From Prosopocoilus inquinatus (taxonomy: Eukaryota > Arthropoda > Insecta > Coleoptera > Lucanidae): a DNA stretch of 64,000 nucleotides. Below are positions 25,174 through 38,702 of this stretch, one piece after another (within the stretch, counting starts at the first letter, position 1; each line of letters starts with the position of its first letter). The notes beneath the pieces were generated by a model that was given only the letters and a program-made list of their open reading frames with translations, was not told where the DNA came from and searched no databases. The stretch is taken from the NCBI GenBank assembly GCA_036172665.1, contig JAYKNF010000014.1:3399001-3463000 (forward strand), written 5' to 3'. The position numbers were made by a program, and so were the translations under genes.

Positions 25174-28010
25174 ATCTCGATTGACTCCAGTAACTCTGAT
25201 GTGAGATACGACGTTTTCGGACGCAGCAGCAGCTGGAAATAGTTTTAAACGAAACAACACATATTAGCGTTGTTCCTGTAATGTATCTAATCGATCCTTA
25301 CTCATCTGTCATGTTATTTGACGTTTGGACAGACTAAAGTAACTCTGATGTGAGATACAAAGTTATCGGACGCAGCAGAAGCTGGAAATAGTTTTGAACG
25401 AAACAACACGTATTAGCGTTGTTCCTGTGATGTATCTAAACGATCCTTACTTATCTAACATGTTATTTGACGTTTGGATGGACTCCAGTAAGTCTGATGT
25501 GAGATACAAAGTTTTTGGACGCAGCAGGAGCTGGAAATAGTTTTAAACGAAACAACACGTATTAGCGTTGTTCCGGTGATGTATCTAATCGATCCTTACT
25601 CATCTATCATGTTATTTGACGTTTGGAAGGACTCCAGTAACTCTGATGTGAGATACAAAGTTTTTGGACGCAGCAGGAGCTGGAAATAGTTTTAAACGTA
25701 ACAACACGCATTAGCGTTGTTCCTGTGCTGTATCTAATCGATCCTTACTTATCTATCATGTTATTTGACGTTTGGATGGACTCCAGTAACTCTGATGTGA
25801 GATACGACGTTTTCGGACGCAGCAGAAGCTGGAAATAGTTTTAAACGAAACAACACGTATTAGCGTTGTTCCTGTGATGTATCTAATCGATCCTTACTCA
25901 TCTATCATGTTATTTGACGTTTGGGTGGACTCCAGTGAGTCTGATGTGAGATACAAAGTTTTGGGACGCAGCAGGAGCTGGAAATAGTTTTAAACGAAAC
26001 AACACGCATTAGCGTTGTTCCTGTGATGTATCTAATCGATCCTTACTCATCTATCATGTTATTTGACGTTTGGATGGACTCCAGTAACTAGGATGAGAGA
26101 TACAAAGATTTCGGACGCAGCAGAAGCTGGAAATAGTTTTGAACGAAACAACACCTATTAGCGTTGTTCCTGTGATGTATCTAAACGATCCTTACTTATC
26201 TAACATGTTATTTAACGTTTGGATACACTCCAGTAAGTCTGATGTGAGATACAAAGTTTTTGGACGCAGCAGGAGCTGGAAATAGTTTTAAACGAAACAA
26301 CACATATTAGCGTTGTTCCTGTGCTGTATCTAATCGATCCTTACTTATCTATCATGTTATTTGACGTTTGGATGGACTCCAGTAACCCTGACGTGAGATA
26401 CGAAGTTCTCGGACGCAGCAGAAGCTGGAAATAGTTTTAAACGAAACAACTCGCATTAGCGTTGTTCCTGTGATGTATCTAATCGATCCTTACTCATCTA
26501 TCATGTTATTTGGCGTTACGATGGACTCCAGTAACTTAGATGTGAGATACGAAGTTCTCGGACGCAGCTGAAGCTAGAAATAGTTTTAAACGAAACAACA
26601 TGCATTAGCGTTGTTCCTGTGATGTATCTAATCGATCCTTACTTATCTATCATGTTATTTGACGTTTGGATGGACTCCAGTAACCCTGACTTGAGACACG
26701 AAGTTCTCGGACGCAGCCGAAGCTGGAAATAGTTTTAAACGAAACAACACGTATTAGCGTTGTTCCTGTGCTGTATCTAATCGATCCTTACTTATCTATC
26801 ATGTTATTTGGCGTTTCGATGGACTCCAGTAGCTCTGATGTGAGATACGACGTTTTCGGACGCAGCAGAAGCTGGAAATAATTTTAAACGAAACAACACG
26901 CATTAGCGTTGTTCCTGTGATGTATCTAATCGATCCTTACTTAGCTACTATGTTATTTGACCTTTCGATGGACTCCAGTAACTCTAATGTGAGATACGAC
27001 GTTTTCGGACGCAGCAGAAGCTGGAAATAGTTTTAAACGAAACAACACGTATTAGCGTTGTTCCTGTGATGTATATAATCGATCCTTACTCATCTATCAT
27101 GTTATTTGACGTTTGGATGGACTCCAGTAACTCTGATGAGAAATACAAAGATTTCGAAAGCAGCAGAAGCTGGAAATAGTTTTGAACGAAACACCACCTA
27201 TTAGCGTTGTTCCTGTGATGTATCTAAACGATCCTTACTTATCTAACATGTTATTTGACGTTTGGATGGACTCCAGTAAGTCTGATGAGAGATACAAAGT
27301 TTTTGGACGCAGCAGGAGCTGGAAATAGTTTTAAACGAAACAACACGTTTTAGCGTTGTTCCTGTGCTGTATCTAATCGATCCTTACTTATCTATCATGT
27401 TATTTGACGTTTCGATGGGCTCCAGTAACTCTGATGTGAGATACGACGTTTTCGGACGCAGCAGAAGCTGGAAATAGTTTTAAACGAAACAACACGTTTA
27501 AGCGTTGTTCCTGTGCTGTATCTAATAGATCCTTACTTATCTATCATGTTATTTGACGTTTCGATGGGCTCCAGTAACTCTGATGTGAGATACGACGTTT
27601 TCGGACGCAGCAGAAGCTGGAAATAGTTTTAAACGAAACAACACGCATTAGCGATGTTCCTGTGATGTATCTAATCGATCCTTACTTATCTATCATGTTA
27701 TTTGACGTTTCGATGGGCTCCAGTAACTCTGATGTGAGATTCGACGTTTTCGGACGCAGCAGAAGCTGGAAATAGTTTTGAACGAAACAACACGCATTAG
27801 CGTTGTTCCTGTGATGTATCTAATCGATCCTTACTCATCTATCATGTTATTTGATGTTTGGATGGACTCCAGTAACTCTGATGTGAGATACAAAGTTTTT
27901 GGACGCAGCAGGAGCTGGAAATAGTTTTAAACGAAACAACACGTATTAGCGTTGTTCCTGTGCTGTATCTAATCGATCCTTACTTATCTATCATGTTATT
28001 TGACGTTTGG
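25174..28010 (-). repeat. Proximal reverse arm, counterpart of forward 18.8-19.9 kb
   Basis: Read as reverse complement, the monomers at about 25.56-26.30 kb follow the same order of rare types as forward 18.83-19.80 kb: gtgtatcc, ctcatcctag, then cagactcactgg with ccaccc, then gaaaacgtcg. The forward copy has two more monomers. The 26010-27330 part is copied again at 47615-48935. No genes are seen. Confidence 0.8.
26010..27330 (-). repeat. 1.3-kb block flanking the HOR core, proximal copy
   Basis: This block matches 47615-48935 at an offset of 21,605 bp, exactly 145 monomers. Shared rare variants in order include ggcgttacg (26512), gacttgaga (about 26689), gcagccgaagc (about 26716), tagctctgatg (about 26831), gaaataatttt (about 26875), gatgtatataatcg (about 27068) and gagaaatac (about 27139). 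The edges are approximate. Confidence 0.87.
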
Positions 28011-28719
28011 ATTAACTCCAGTAACTCTGATGTGAGATACGACGTTTTCGGACGCAGCAGAAGCTGGAAATAGTTTTAAACGAAACAACACGCATTAGCG
28101 ATGTTCCTGTGATGTATCTAATCGATCCTTACTTATCTATCATGTTATTTGACGTTTCGATGGGCTCCAGTAACTCTGATGTGAGATTCGACGTTTTCGG
28201 ACGCAGCAGAAGCTGGAAATAGTTTTGAACGAAACAACACGCATTAGCGTTGTTCCTGTGATGTATCTAATCGATCCTTACTCATCTATCATGTTATTTG
28301 ATGTTTGGATGGACTCCAGTAACTCTGATGTGAGATACAAAGTTTTTGGACGCAGCAGGAGCTGGAAATAGTTTTAAACGAAACAACACGTATTAGCGTT
28401 GTTCCTGTGATGTATCTAATCGATCCTTACTCATCTATCATGTTATTTGACGTTTGGGTGGACTCCAGTAACTCTGATGAGAGATACAAAGATTTCGGAC
28501 GCAGCAGAAGCTGGAAATACTTTTGAACGATACACCACCTATTAGCGTTGTTCCTGTGATGTATCTAAACGATCCTTACTTATCCAACATGTTATTTGAC
28601 GTTTGGATGGACTCCAGTAAGTCTGATGTGAGATACAAAGTTTTGGGACGCAGCAGGAGCTGGAAATAGTTTTAAACGAAACAGCACGTATTAGCGTTGT
28701 TCCTGTGCTGTATCTAATC

Positions 28720-31700
28720 GATCCTTACTTATCTATCATGTTATTTGACGTTTCGATGGGCTCCAGTAACTCTGATGTGAGATACGACGTTTTCGGACGC
28801 AGCAGAAGCTGGAAATAGTTTTAAACGAAACAACACGTTTAAGCGTTGTTCCTGTGCTGTATCTAATAGATCCTTACTTATCTATCATGTTATTTGACGT
28901 TTCGATGGGCTCCAGTAACTCTGATGTGAGATACGACGTTTTCGGACGCATCAGAAGCTGGAAATAGTTTTAAACGACACAACACGCATTAGCGATGTTC
29001 CTGTGATGTATCTAATCGATCCTTACTTATCTATCATGTTATTTGACGTTTCGATGGGCTCCAGTAACTCTGATGTGAGATTCGACGTTTTCGGACGCAG
29101 CAGAAGCTGGAAATAGTTTTGAACGAAACAACACGCATTAGCGTTGTTCCTGTGCTGTATCTAATCGATCCTTACTTATCTATCATGTTATTTGACATTT
29201 CGATGGACTCCAGTAACTCTGATGTGAGATACGACGTTTTCGGACGCAGCAGCAGCTGGAAATAGTTTTAAACGAAACAACACATATTAGCGTTGTTCCT
29301 GTAATGTATCTAATCGATCCTTACTCATCTATCATGTTATTTGACGTTTGGATGGACTCCAGTAACTAGGATGAGAGATACAAAGATTTCGGACGCAGCA
29401 GAAGCTGGAAATAGTTTTGAACGAAACAACACCTATTAGCGTTGTTCCTGTGATGTATCTAAACGATCCTTACTTATCTAACATGTTATTTGACGTTTGG
29501 ATGGACTCCAGTGTGTCTGATGTGAGATACAAAGTTTTGGGACGCAGCAGGAGCTGGAAATAGTTTTAAACGAAACAACACATATTAGCGTTGTTCCTGT
29601 AATGTATCTAATCGATCCTTACTCATCTATCATGTTATTTGACGTTTGGACAGACTCCAGTAACTCTGATGTGAGATACAAAGTTATCGGACGCAGCAGA
29701 AGCTGGAAATAGTTTTGAACGAAACAACACGTATTAGCGTTGTTCCTGTGATGTATCTAAACGATCCTTAATTATCTAACATGTTATTTGACGTTTGGAT
29801 GGACTCCAGTATGTCTGATGTGAGATACAAAGTTTTTGGACGCAGCAGGAGCTGGAAATAGTTTTAAACGAAACAACACGTATTAGCGTTGTTCCTGTGC
29901 TGTATCTAATCGATACTTACTTATCTATCATGTTATTTGACGTTTCGATGGACTCCAGTAACTCTGATGTGAGATACGAAGTTTTCGGACGCAGCAGAAG
30001 CTGGAAATACTTTTGAACGATACACCACCTATTAGCGTTGTTCCTGTGATGTATCTAAACGATCCTTACTCATCTATCATGTTATTTGACGTTTGGATGG
30101 ACTCCAGTAACTAGGATGAGAGATACAAAGATTTCGGACGCAGCAGAAGCTGGAAATAGTTTTGAACGAAACAACACGTATTAGCGTTGTTCCTGTGATG
30201 TATCTAATCGATCCTTACTCATCTATCATGTTATTTGACGTTTGGATGGACTCCAGTAACTCTGATGTGAGATACAAAGTTTTTGGACGCAGCAGGAGCT
30301 GGAAATAGTTTTAAACGAAACAACACGTATTAGCGTTGTTCCTGTGCTGTATCTAATCGATCCTTACTTATCTATCATGTTATTTGACGTTTGGATTAAC
30401 TCCAGTAACTCTGATGTGAGATACGACGTTTTCGGACGCAGCAGAAGCTGGAAATAGTTTTAAACGAAACAACACGTATTAGCGTTGTTCCTGTGATGTA
30501 TCTAATCGATCCTTACACATCTATCATGTTATTTGACGTTTGGGTGGACTCCAGTAACTCTGATGAGAGATACAAAGATTTCGGACGCAGCAGAAGCTGG
30601 AAATACTTTTGAACGATACACCACCTATTAGCGTTGTTCCTGTGATGTATCTAAACGATCCTTACATATCTAACATGTTATTTGACGTTTGGATGGACTC
30701 CAGTGTGTCTGATGTGAGATACAAAGTCTTGGGACGCAGCAGGAGCTGGAAATAGTTTTAAACGAAACAACACGTATTGGCGTTGTTCCTGTGCTGTATC
30801 TAATCGATCCTTACTTATCTATCATGTTATTTGACGTTTGGATGGACTCCAGTAACCCTGACGTGAGATACGAAGTTCTCGGACGCAGCAGAAGCTGGAA
30901 ATAGTTTTAAACGAAGCAACAGGCATTAGCGTTGTTCCTGTGATGTATCTAATCGATCCTTACTCATCTATCATGTTATTTGACGTTTCGATGGACTCCA
31001 GTAACTCTGATGTGAGATACGACGTTTCCGGACGCAGCAGAAGCTGGAAATAGTATTAAACGAAACAACACGTATTAGCGTTGTTCCTGTGATGTATCTA
31101 ATCGATCCTTACTCATCTATCATGTTATTTGACGTTTGGATGGACTCCAGTAACTAGGATGAGAGATACAAAGATTTCGGACGCAGCAGAAGCTGGAAAT
31201 AGTTTTGAACGAAACAACACCTATTAGCGTTGTTCCTGTGATGTATCTAAACGATCCTTACTTATCTAACATGTTATTTAACGTTTGGATACACTCCAGT
31301 AAGTCTGATGTGAGATACAAAGTTTTTGGACGCAGCTGGAGCTGGAAATAGTTTTAAACGAAACAACACGTATTAGCGTTGTCCCTGTGCTGTATCTAAT
31401 CGATCCTTACTTATCTATCATGTTATTTGACGTTTGGATGGACTCCAGTAACTCTGATGTGAGATACGACGTTTTCGGACGCAGCAGGAGCTGGAAATAG
31501 TTTTAAACGAAACAACACGTATTAGCGTTGTTCCTGTGATGTATCTAATCGATCCTTACTTAGCTACTATGTTATTTGACGTTTCGATGGACTCCAGTAA
31601 CTCTAATGTGAGATATGAAATTTTCAGACGCAGCAGCAGCTGGAAATAGTTTGAAACGAAACAACACATATTAGCGTTGTTCCTGTGATGTATCTAATCG

Positions 31701-32640
31701 ATCCTTACTCATCTATCATGTTATTTGACGTTTGGACGGACTCCAGTAACTCTGATGGGAGATACAAAGTTCTCGGACGCAGTAGAAGCTGGAAATAGTT
31801 TTGAACGAAACAACACGTATTAGCGTTGTTCCTGTGATGTATCTAAACGATCCTTACTTATCTAACATGTTATTTGACGTTTGGATGGACTCCAGTAAGT
31901 CTGATGTGAGATACAAAGTTTTTGGACACAGCAGGAGCTGGAAATAGTTTTAAACGAAACAACACGTATTAGCGTTGTTCCTGTGCTGTATCTAATCGAT
32001 ACTTACTTATCTATCATGTTATTTGACGTTTCGATGGACTCCAGTAACTCTGATGTGAGATACGAAGTTTTCGGACGCAGCAGAAGCTGGAAATAGTTTT
32101 AAACGAAACAACACGTATTAGCGTTGTTCCTGTGATGTATCTAATCGATCCTTACTCATCTATCATGTTATTTGACGTTTGGATGGACTCCAGTAACTCT
32201 GATGTGAGATACAAAGTTTTTGGACGCAGCAGGAGCTGGAAATAGTTTTAAACGAAACAACACGTATTAGCGTTGTTCCTGTGCTGTATCTAATCGATCC
32301 TTACTTATCTATCATGTTATTTGACGTTTGGATTAACTCCAGTAACTCTGATGTGAGATACGACGTTTTCGGACGCAGCAGAAGCTGGAAATAGTTTTAA
32401 ACGAAACAACACGTATTAGCGTTGTTCCTGTGATGTATCTAATCGATCCTTACTCATCTATCATGTTATTTGACGTTTGGGTGGACTCCAGTAACTCTGA
32501 TGAGAGATACAAAGATTTCGGACGCAGCAGAAGCTGGAAATACTTTTGAACGATACACCACCTATTAGCGTTGTTCCTGTGATGTATCTAAACGATCCTT
32601 ACTTATCTAATATGTTATTTGACGTTTGGATGGACTCCAG
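28720..32640 (-). repeat. 3.9-kb block inside the core, copy 1
   Basis: This block is nearly identical to 38703-42623 at an offset of 9,983 bp (67 monomers). Shared rare variants include gcatcagaagc (about 28948), ccttacacatc (about 30509), ccttacatatc (about 30659), gtattggcg (about 30774), gaagcaacaggc (30913), gcagctggagc (about 31333), gttgtccctg (about 31379) and gacacagcagg (about 31926). I noticed about seven single-base differences by eye. Divergence begins at about 32640, where this copy reads gtgtgtctg and the other reads aactagg. Confidence 0.9.
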
Positions 32641-35600
32641 TGTGTCTGATGTGAGATACAAAGTTTTGGGACGCAGCAGGAGCTGGAAATAGTTTTAAAC
32701 GAAACAACACGTTTAAGCGTTGTTCCTGTGCTGTATCTAATAGATCCTTACTTATCTATCATGTTATTTGACGTTTCGATGGGCTCCAGTAACTCTGATG
32801 TGAGATACGACGTTTTCGGACGCAGCAGAAGCTGGAAATAGTTTTAAACGAAACAACACGCATTAGCGATGTTCCTGTGATGTATCTAATCGATCCTTAC
32901 TTGTCTATCATGTTATTTGACGTTTCGATGGGCTCCAGTAACTCTGATGTGAGATTCGACGTTTTCGGACGCAGCAGAAGCTGGAAATAGTTTTGAACGA
33001 AACAACACGCATTAGCGTTGTTCCTGTGCTGTATCTAATCGATCCTTACTTATCTATCATGTTATTTGACATTTCGATGGACTCCAGTAACTCTGATGTG
33101 AGATACGACGTTTTCGGACGCAGCAGCAGCTGGAAATAGTTTTAAACGAAACAACACATATTAGCGTTGTTCCTGTAATGTATCTAATCGATCCTTACTC
33201 ATCTATCATGTTATTTGACGTTTGGATGGACTCCAGTAACTAGGATGAGAGATACAAAGATTTCGGACGCAGCAGAAGCTGGAAATAGTTTTGAACGAAA
33301 CAACACCTATTAGCGTTGTTCCTGTGATGTATCTAAACGATCCTTCCTTATCTAACATGTTATTTAACGTTTGGATACACTCCAGTAAGTCTGATGTGAG
33401 ATACAAAGTTTTTGGACGCAGCAGGAGCTGGAAATAGTTTTAAACGAAACAACACGTATTAGCGTTGTTCCTGTGATGTATCTAAACGATCCTTACTTAT
33501 CTAACATGTTATTTGACGTTTGGATGGACTCCAGTGTGTCTGATGTGAGATACAAAGTTTTGGGACGCAGCAGGAGCTGGAAATAGTTTTAAACGAAACA
33601 ACACATATTAGCGTTGTTCCTGTAATGTATCTAATCGATCCTTACTCATCTATCATGTTATTTGACGTTTGGACAGACTCCAGTAACTCTGATGTGAGAT
33701 ACAAAGTTATCGGACGCAGCAGAAGCTGGAAATAGTTTTGAACGAAACAACACGTATTAGCGTTGTTCCTGTGATGTATCTAAACGATCCTTAATTATCT
33801 AACATGTTATTTGACGTTTGGATGGACTCCAGTATGTCTGATGTGAGATACAAAGTTTTTGGACGCAGCAGGAGCTGGAAATAGTTTTAAACGAAACAAC
33901 ACGTATTAGCGTTGTTCCTGTGCTGTATCTAATCGATCCTTACTTATCTATCATGTTATTTGACGTTTGGATGGACTCCAGTAACTCTGATGTGAGATAC
34001 GACGTTTTCGGACGCAGCAGGAGCTGGAAATAGTTTTAAACGAAACAACACGTATTAGCGTTGTTCCTGTGATGTATCTAATCGATCCTTACTTAGCTAC
34101 TATGTTATTTGACGTTTCGATGGACTCCAGTAACTCTAATGTGAGATATGAAATTTTCAGACGCAGCAGCAGCTGGAAATAGTTTGAAACGAAACAACAC
34201 ATATTAGCGTTGTTCCTGTGATGTATCTAATCGATCCTTACTCATCTATCATGTTATTTGACGTTTGGACGGACTCCAGTAACTCTGATGGGAGATACAA
34301 AGTTCTCGGACGCAGTAGAAGCTGGAAATAGTTTTGAACGAAACAACACGTATTAGCGTTGTTCCTGTGATGTATCTAAACGATCCTTACTTATCTAACA
34401 TGTTATTTGACGTTTGGATGGACTCCAGTAAGTCTGATGTGAGATACAAAGTTTTTGGACACAGCAGGAGCTGGAAATAGTTTTAAACGAAACAACACGT
34501 ATTAGCGTTGTTCCTGTGCTGTATCTAATCGATACTTACTTATCTATCATGTTATTTGACGTTTCGATGGACTCCAGTAACTCTGATGTGAGATACGAAG
34601 TTTTCGGACGCAGCAGAAGCTGGAAATAGTTTTAAACGAAACAACACGTATTAGCGTTGTTCCTGTGATGTATCTAATCGATCCTTACTCATCTATCATG
34701 TTATTTGACGTTTGGATGGACTCCAGTAACTCTGATGTGAGATACAAAGTTTTTGGACGCAGCAGGAGCTGGAAATAGTTTTAAACGAAACAACACGTAT
34801 TAGCGTTGTTCCTGTGCTGTATCTAATCGATCCTTACTTATCTATCATGTTATTTGACGTTTGGATTAACTCCAGTAACTCTGATGTGAGATACGACGTT
34901 TTCGGACGCAGCAGAAGCTGGAAATAGTTTTAAACGAAACAACACGTATTAGCGTTGTTCCTGTGATGTATCTAATCGATCCTTACTCATCTATCATGTT
35001 ATTTGACGTTTGGATGGACTCCAGTGTGTCTGATGTGAGATACAAAGTTTTGGGACGCAGCAGGAGCTGGAAATAGTTTTAAACGAAACAACACGTTTAA
35101 GCGTTGTTCCTGTGCTGTATCTAATAGATCCTTACTTATCTATCATGTTATTTGACGTTTCGATGGGCTCCAGTAACTCTGATATGAGATACGACGTTTT
35201 CGGACGCAGCAGAAGCTGGAAATAGTTTTAAACGAAACAACACGCATTAGCGATGTTCCTGTGATGTATCTAATCGATCCTTACTTATCTATCATGTTAT
35301 TTGACGTTTCGATGGGCTCCAGTAACTCTGATGTGAGATTCGACGTTTTCGGACGCAGCAGAAGCTGGAAATAGTTTTGAACGAAACAACACGCATTAGC
35401 GTTGTTCCTGTGCTGTATCTAATCGATCCTTACTTATCTATCATGCTATTTGACATTTCGATGGACTCCAGTAACTCTGATGTGAGATACGACGTTTTCG
35501 GACGCAGCAGCAGCTGGAAATAGTTTTAAACGAAACAACACATATTAGCGTTGTTCCTGTAATGTATCTAATCGATCCTTACTCATCTATCATGTTATTT

Positions 35601-38600
35601 GACGTTTGGATGGACTCCAGTAACTAGGATGAGAGATACAAAGATTTCGGACGCAGCAGAAGCTGGAAATAGTTTTGAACGAAACAACACCTATTAGCGT
35701 TGTTCCTGTGACGTATCTAAACGATCCTTCCTTATCTAACATGTTATTTAACGTTTGGATACACTCCAGTAAGTCTGATGTGAGATACAAAGTTTTTGGA
35801 CGCAGCAGGAGCTGGAAATAGTTTTAAACGAAACAACACGTATTAGCGTTGTTCCTGTGATGTATCTAAACGATCCTTACTTATCTAACATGTTATTTGA
35901 CGTTTGGATGGACTCCAGTGTGTCTGATGTGAGATACAAAGTTTTGGGACGCAGCAGGAGCTGGAAATAGTTTTAAACGAAACAACACGTATTAGCGTTG
36001 TTCCTGTGCTGTATCTAATCGATACTTACTTATCTATCATGTTATTTGACGTTTCGATGGACTCCAGTAACTCTGATGTGAGATACGAAGTTTTCGGACG
36101 CAGCAGAAGCTGGAAATAGTTTTAAACGAAACAACACGTATTAGCGTTGTTCCTGTGATGTATCTAATCGATCCTTACTCATCTATCATGTTATTTGACG
36201 TTTGGATGGACTCCAGTAACTCTGATGTGAGATACAAAGTTTTTGGACGCAGCAGGAGCTGGAAATAGTTTTAAACGAAACAACACGTATTAGCGTTGTT
36301 CCTGTGCTGTATCTAATCGATCCTTACTTATCTATCATGTTATTTGACGTTTGGATTAACTCCAGTAACTCTGATGTGAGATACGACGTTTTCGGACGCA
36401 GCAGAAGCTGGAAATAGTTTTAAACGAAACAACACGTATTAGCGTTGTTCCTGTGATGTATCTAATCGATCCTTACTCATCTATCATGTTATTTGACGTT
36501 TGGGTGGACTCCAGTAACTCTGATGAGAGATACAAAGATTTCGGACGCAGCAGAAGCTGGAAATAGTTTTGAACGAAACAACACCTATTAGCGTTGTTCC
36601 TGTGATGTATCTAAACGATCCTTACTTATCTAACATGTTATTTAACGTTTGGATACACTCCAGTAAGTCTGATGTGAGATACAAAGTTTTGGGACGCAGC
36701 AGGAGCTGGAAATAGTTTTAAACGAAACAACACGTATTAGCGTTGTTCCTGTGCTGTATCTAATCGATCCTTACTTATCTATCATGTTATTTGACGTTTC
36801 GATGGGCTCCAGTAACTCTGATGTGAGATACGACGTTTTCGGACGCAGCAGAAGCTGGAAATAGTTTTAAACGAAACAACACGTTTAAGCGTTGTTCCTG
36901 TGCTGTATCTAATAGATCCTTACTTATCTATCATGTTATTTGACGTTTCGATGGGCTCCAGTAACTCTGATGTGAGATACGACGTTTTCGGACGCAGCAG
37001 AAGCTGGAAATAGTTTTAAACGAAACAACACGCATTAGCGATGTTCCTGTGATGTATCTAATCGATCCTTACTTATCTATCATGTTATTTGACGTTTCGA
37101 TGGGCTCCAGTATCTCTGATGTGAGATTCGACGTTTTCGGACGCAGCAGAAGCTGGAAATAGTTTTAAACGAAACAACACGTTTAAGCGTTGTTCCTGTG
37201 CTGTATCTAATCGATCCTTACTTATCTATCATGTTATTTGACGTTTCGATGGGCTCCAGTAACTCTGATGTGAGATTCGACGTTTTCGGACGCAGCAGAA
37301 GCTGGAAATAGTTTTGAACGAAACAACACGCATTAGCGTTGTTCCTGTGCTGTATCTAATCGATCCTTACTTATCTATCATGTTATTTGACATTTCGATG
37401 GACTCCAGTAACTCTGATGTGAGATACGACGTTTTCGGACGCAGCAGCAGCTGGAAATAGTTTTAAACGAAACAACACATATTAGCGTTGTTCCTGTAAT
37501 GTATCTAATCGATCCTTACTCATCTATCATGTTATTTGACGTTTGGATGGACTCCAGTAACTAGGATGAGAGATACAAAGATTTCGGACGCAGCAGAAGC
37601 TGGAAATAGTTTTGAACGAAACAACACCTATTAGCGTTGTTCCTGTGATGTATCTAAACGATCCTTCCTTATCTAACATGTTATTTAACGTTTGGATACA
37701 CTCCAGTAAGTCTGATGTGAGATACAAAGTTTTGGGACGCAGCAGGAGCTGGAAATAGTTTTAAACGAAACAACACATATTAGCGTTGTTCCTGTAATGT
37801 ATCTAATCGATCCTTACTCATCTATCATGTTATTTGACGTTTGGACAGACTCCAGTAACTCTGATGTGAGATACAAAGTTATCGGACGCAGCAGAAGCTG
37901 GAAATAGTTTTGAACGAAACAACACGTATTAGCGTTGTTCCTGTGATGTATCTAAACGATCCTTAATTATCTAACATGTTATTTGACGTTTGGATGGACT
38001 CCAGTATGTCTGATGTGAGATACAAAGTTTTTGGACGCAGCAGGAGCTGGAAATAGTTTTAAACGAAACAACACGTATTAGCGTTGTTCCTGTGCTGTAT
38101 CTAATCGATACTTACTTATCTATCATGTTATTTGACGTTTCGATGGACTCCAGTAACTCTGATGTGAGATACGAAGTTTTCGGACGCAGCAGAAGCTGGA
38201 AATAGTTTTAAACGAAACAACACGTATTAGCGTTGTTCCTGTGATGTATCTAATCGATCCTTACTCATCTATCATGTTATTTGACGTTTGGATGGACTCC
38301 AGTAACTCTGATGTGAGATACAAAGTTTTTGGACGCAGCAGGAGCTGGAAATAGTTTTAAACGAAACAACACGTATTAGCGTTGTTCCTGTGCTGTATCT
38401 AATCGATCCTTACTTATCTATCATGTTATTTGACGTTTGGATTAACTCCAGTAACTCTGATGTGAGATACGACGTTTTCGGACGCAGCAGAAGCTGGAAA
38501 TAGTTTTAAACGAAACAACACGTATTAGCGTTGTTCCTGTGATGTATCTAATCGATCCTTACTCATCTATCATGTTATTTGACGTTTGGGTGGACTCCAG

Positions 38601-38702
38601 TAACTCTGATGAGAGATACAAAGATTTCGGACGCAGCAGAAGCTGGAAATAGTTTTGAACGAAACAACACCTATTAGCGTTGTTCCTGTGATGTATCTAA
38701 AC

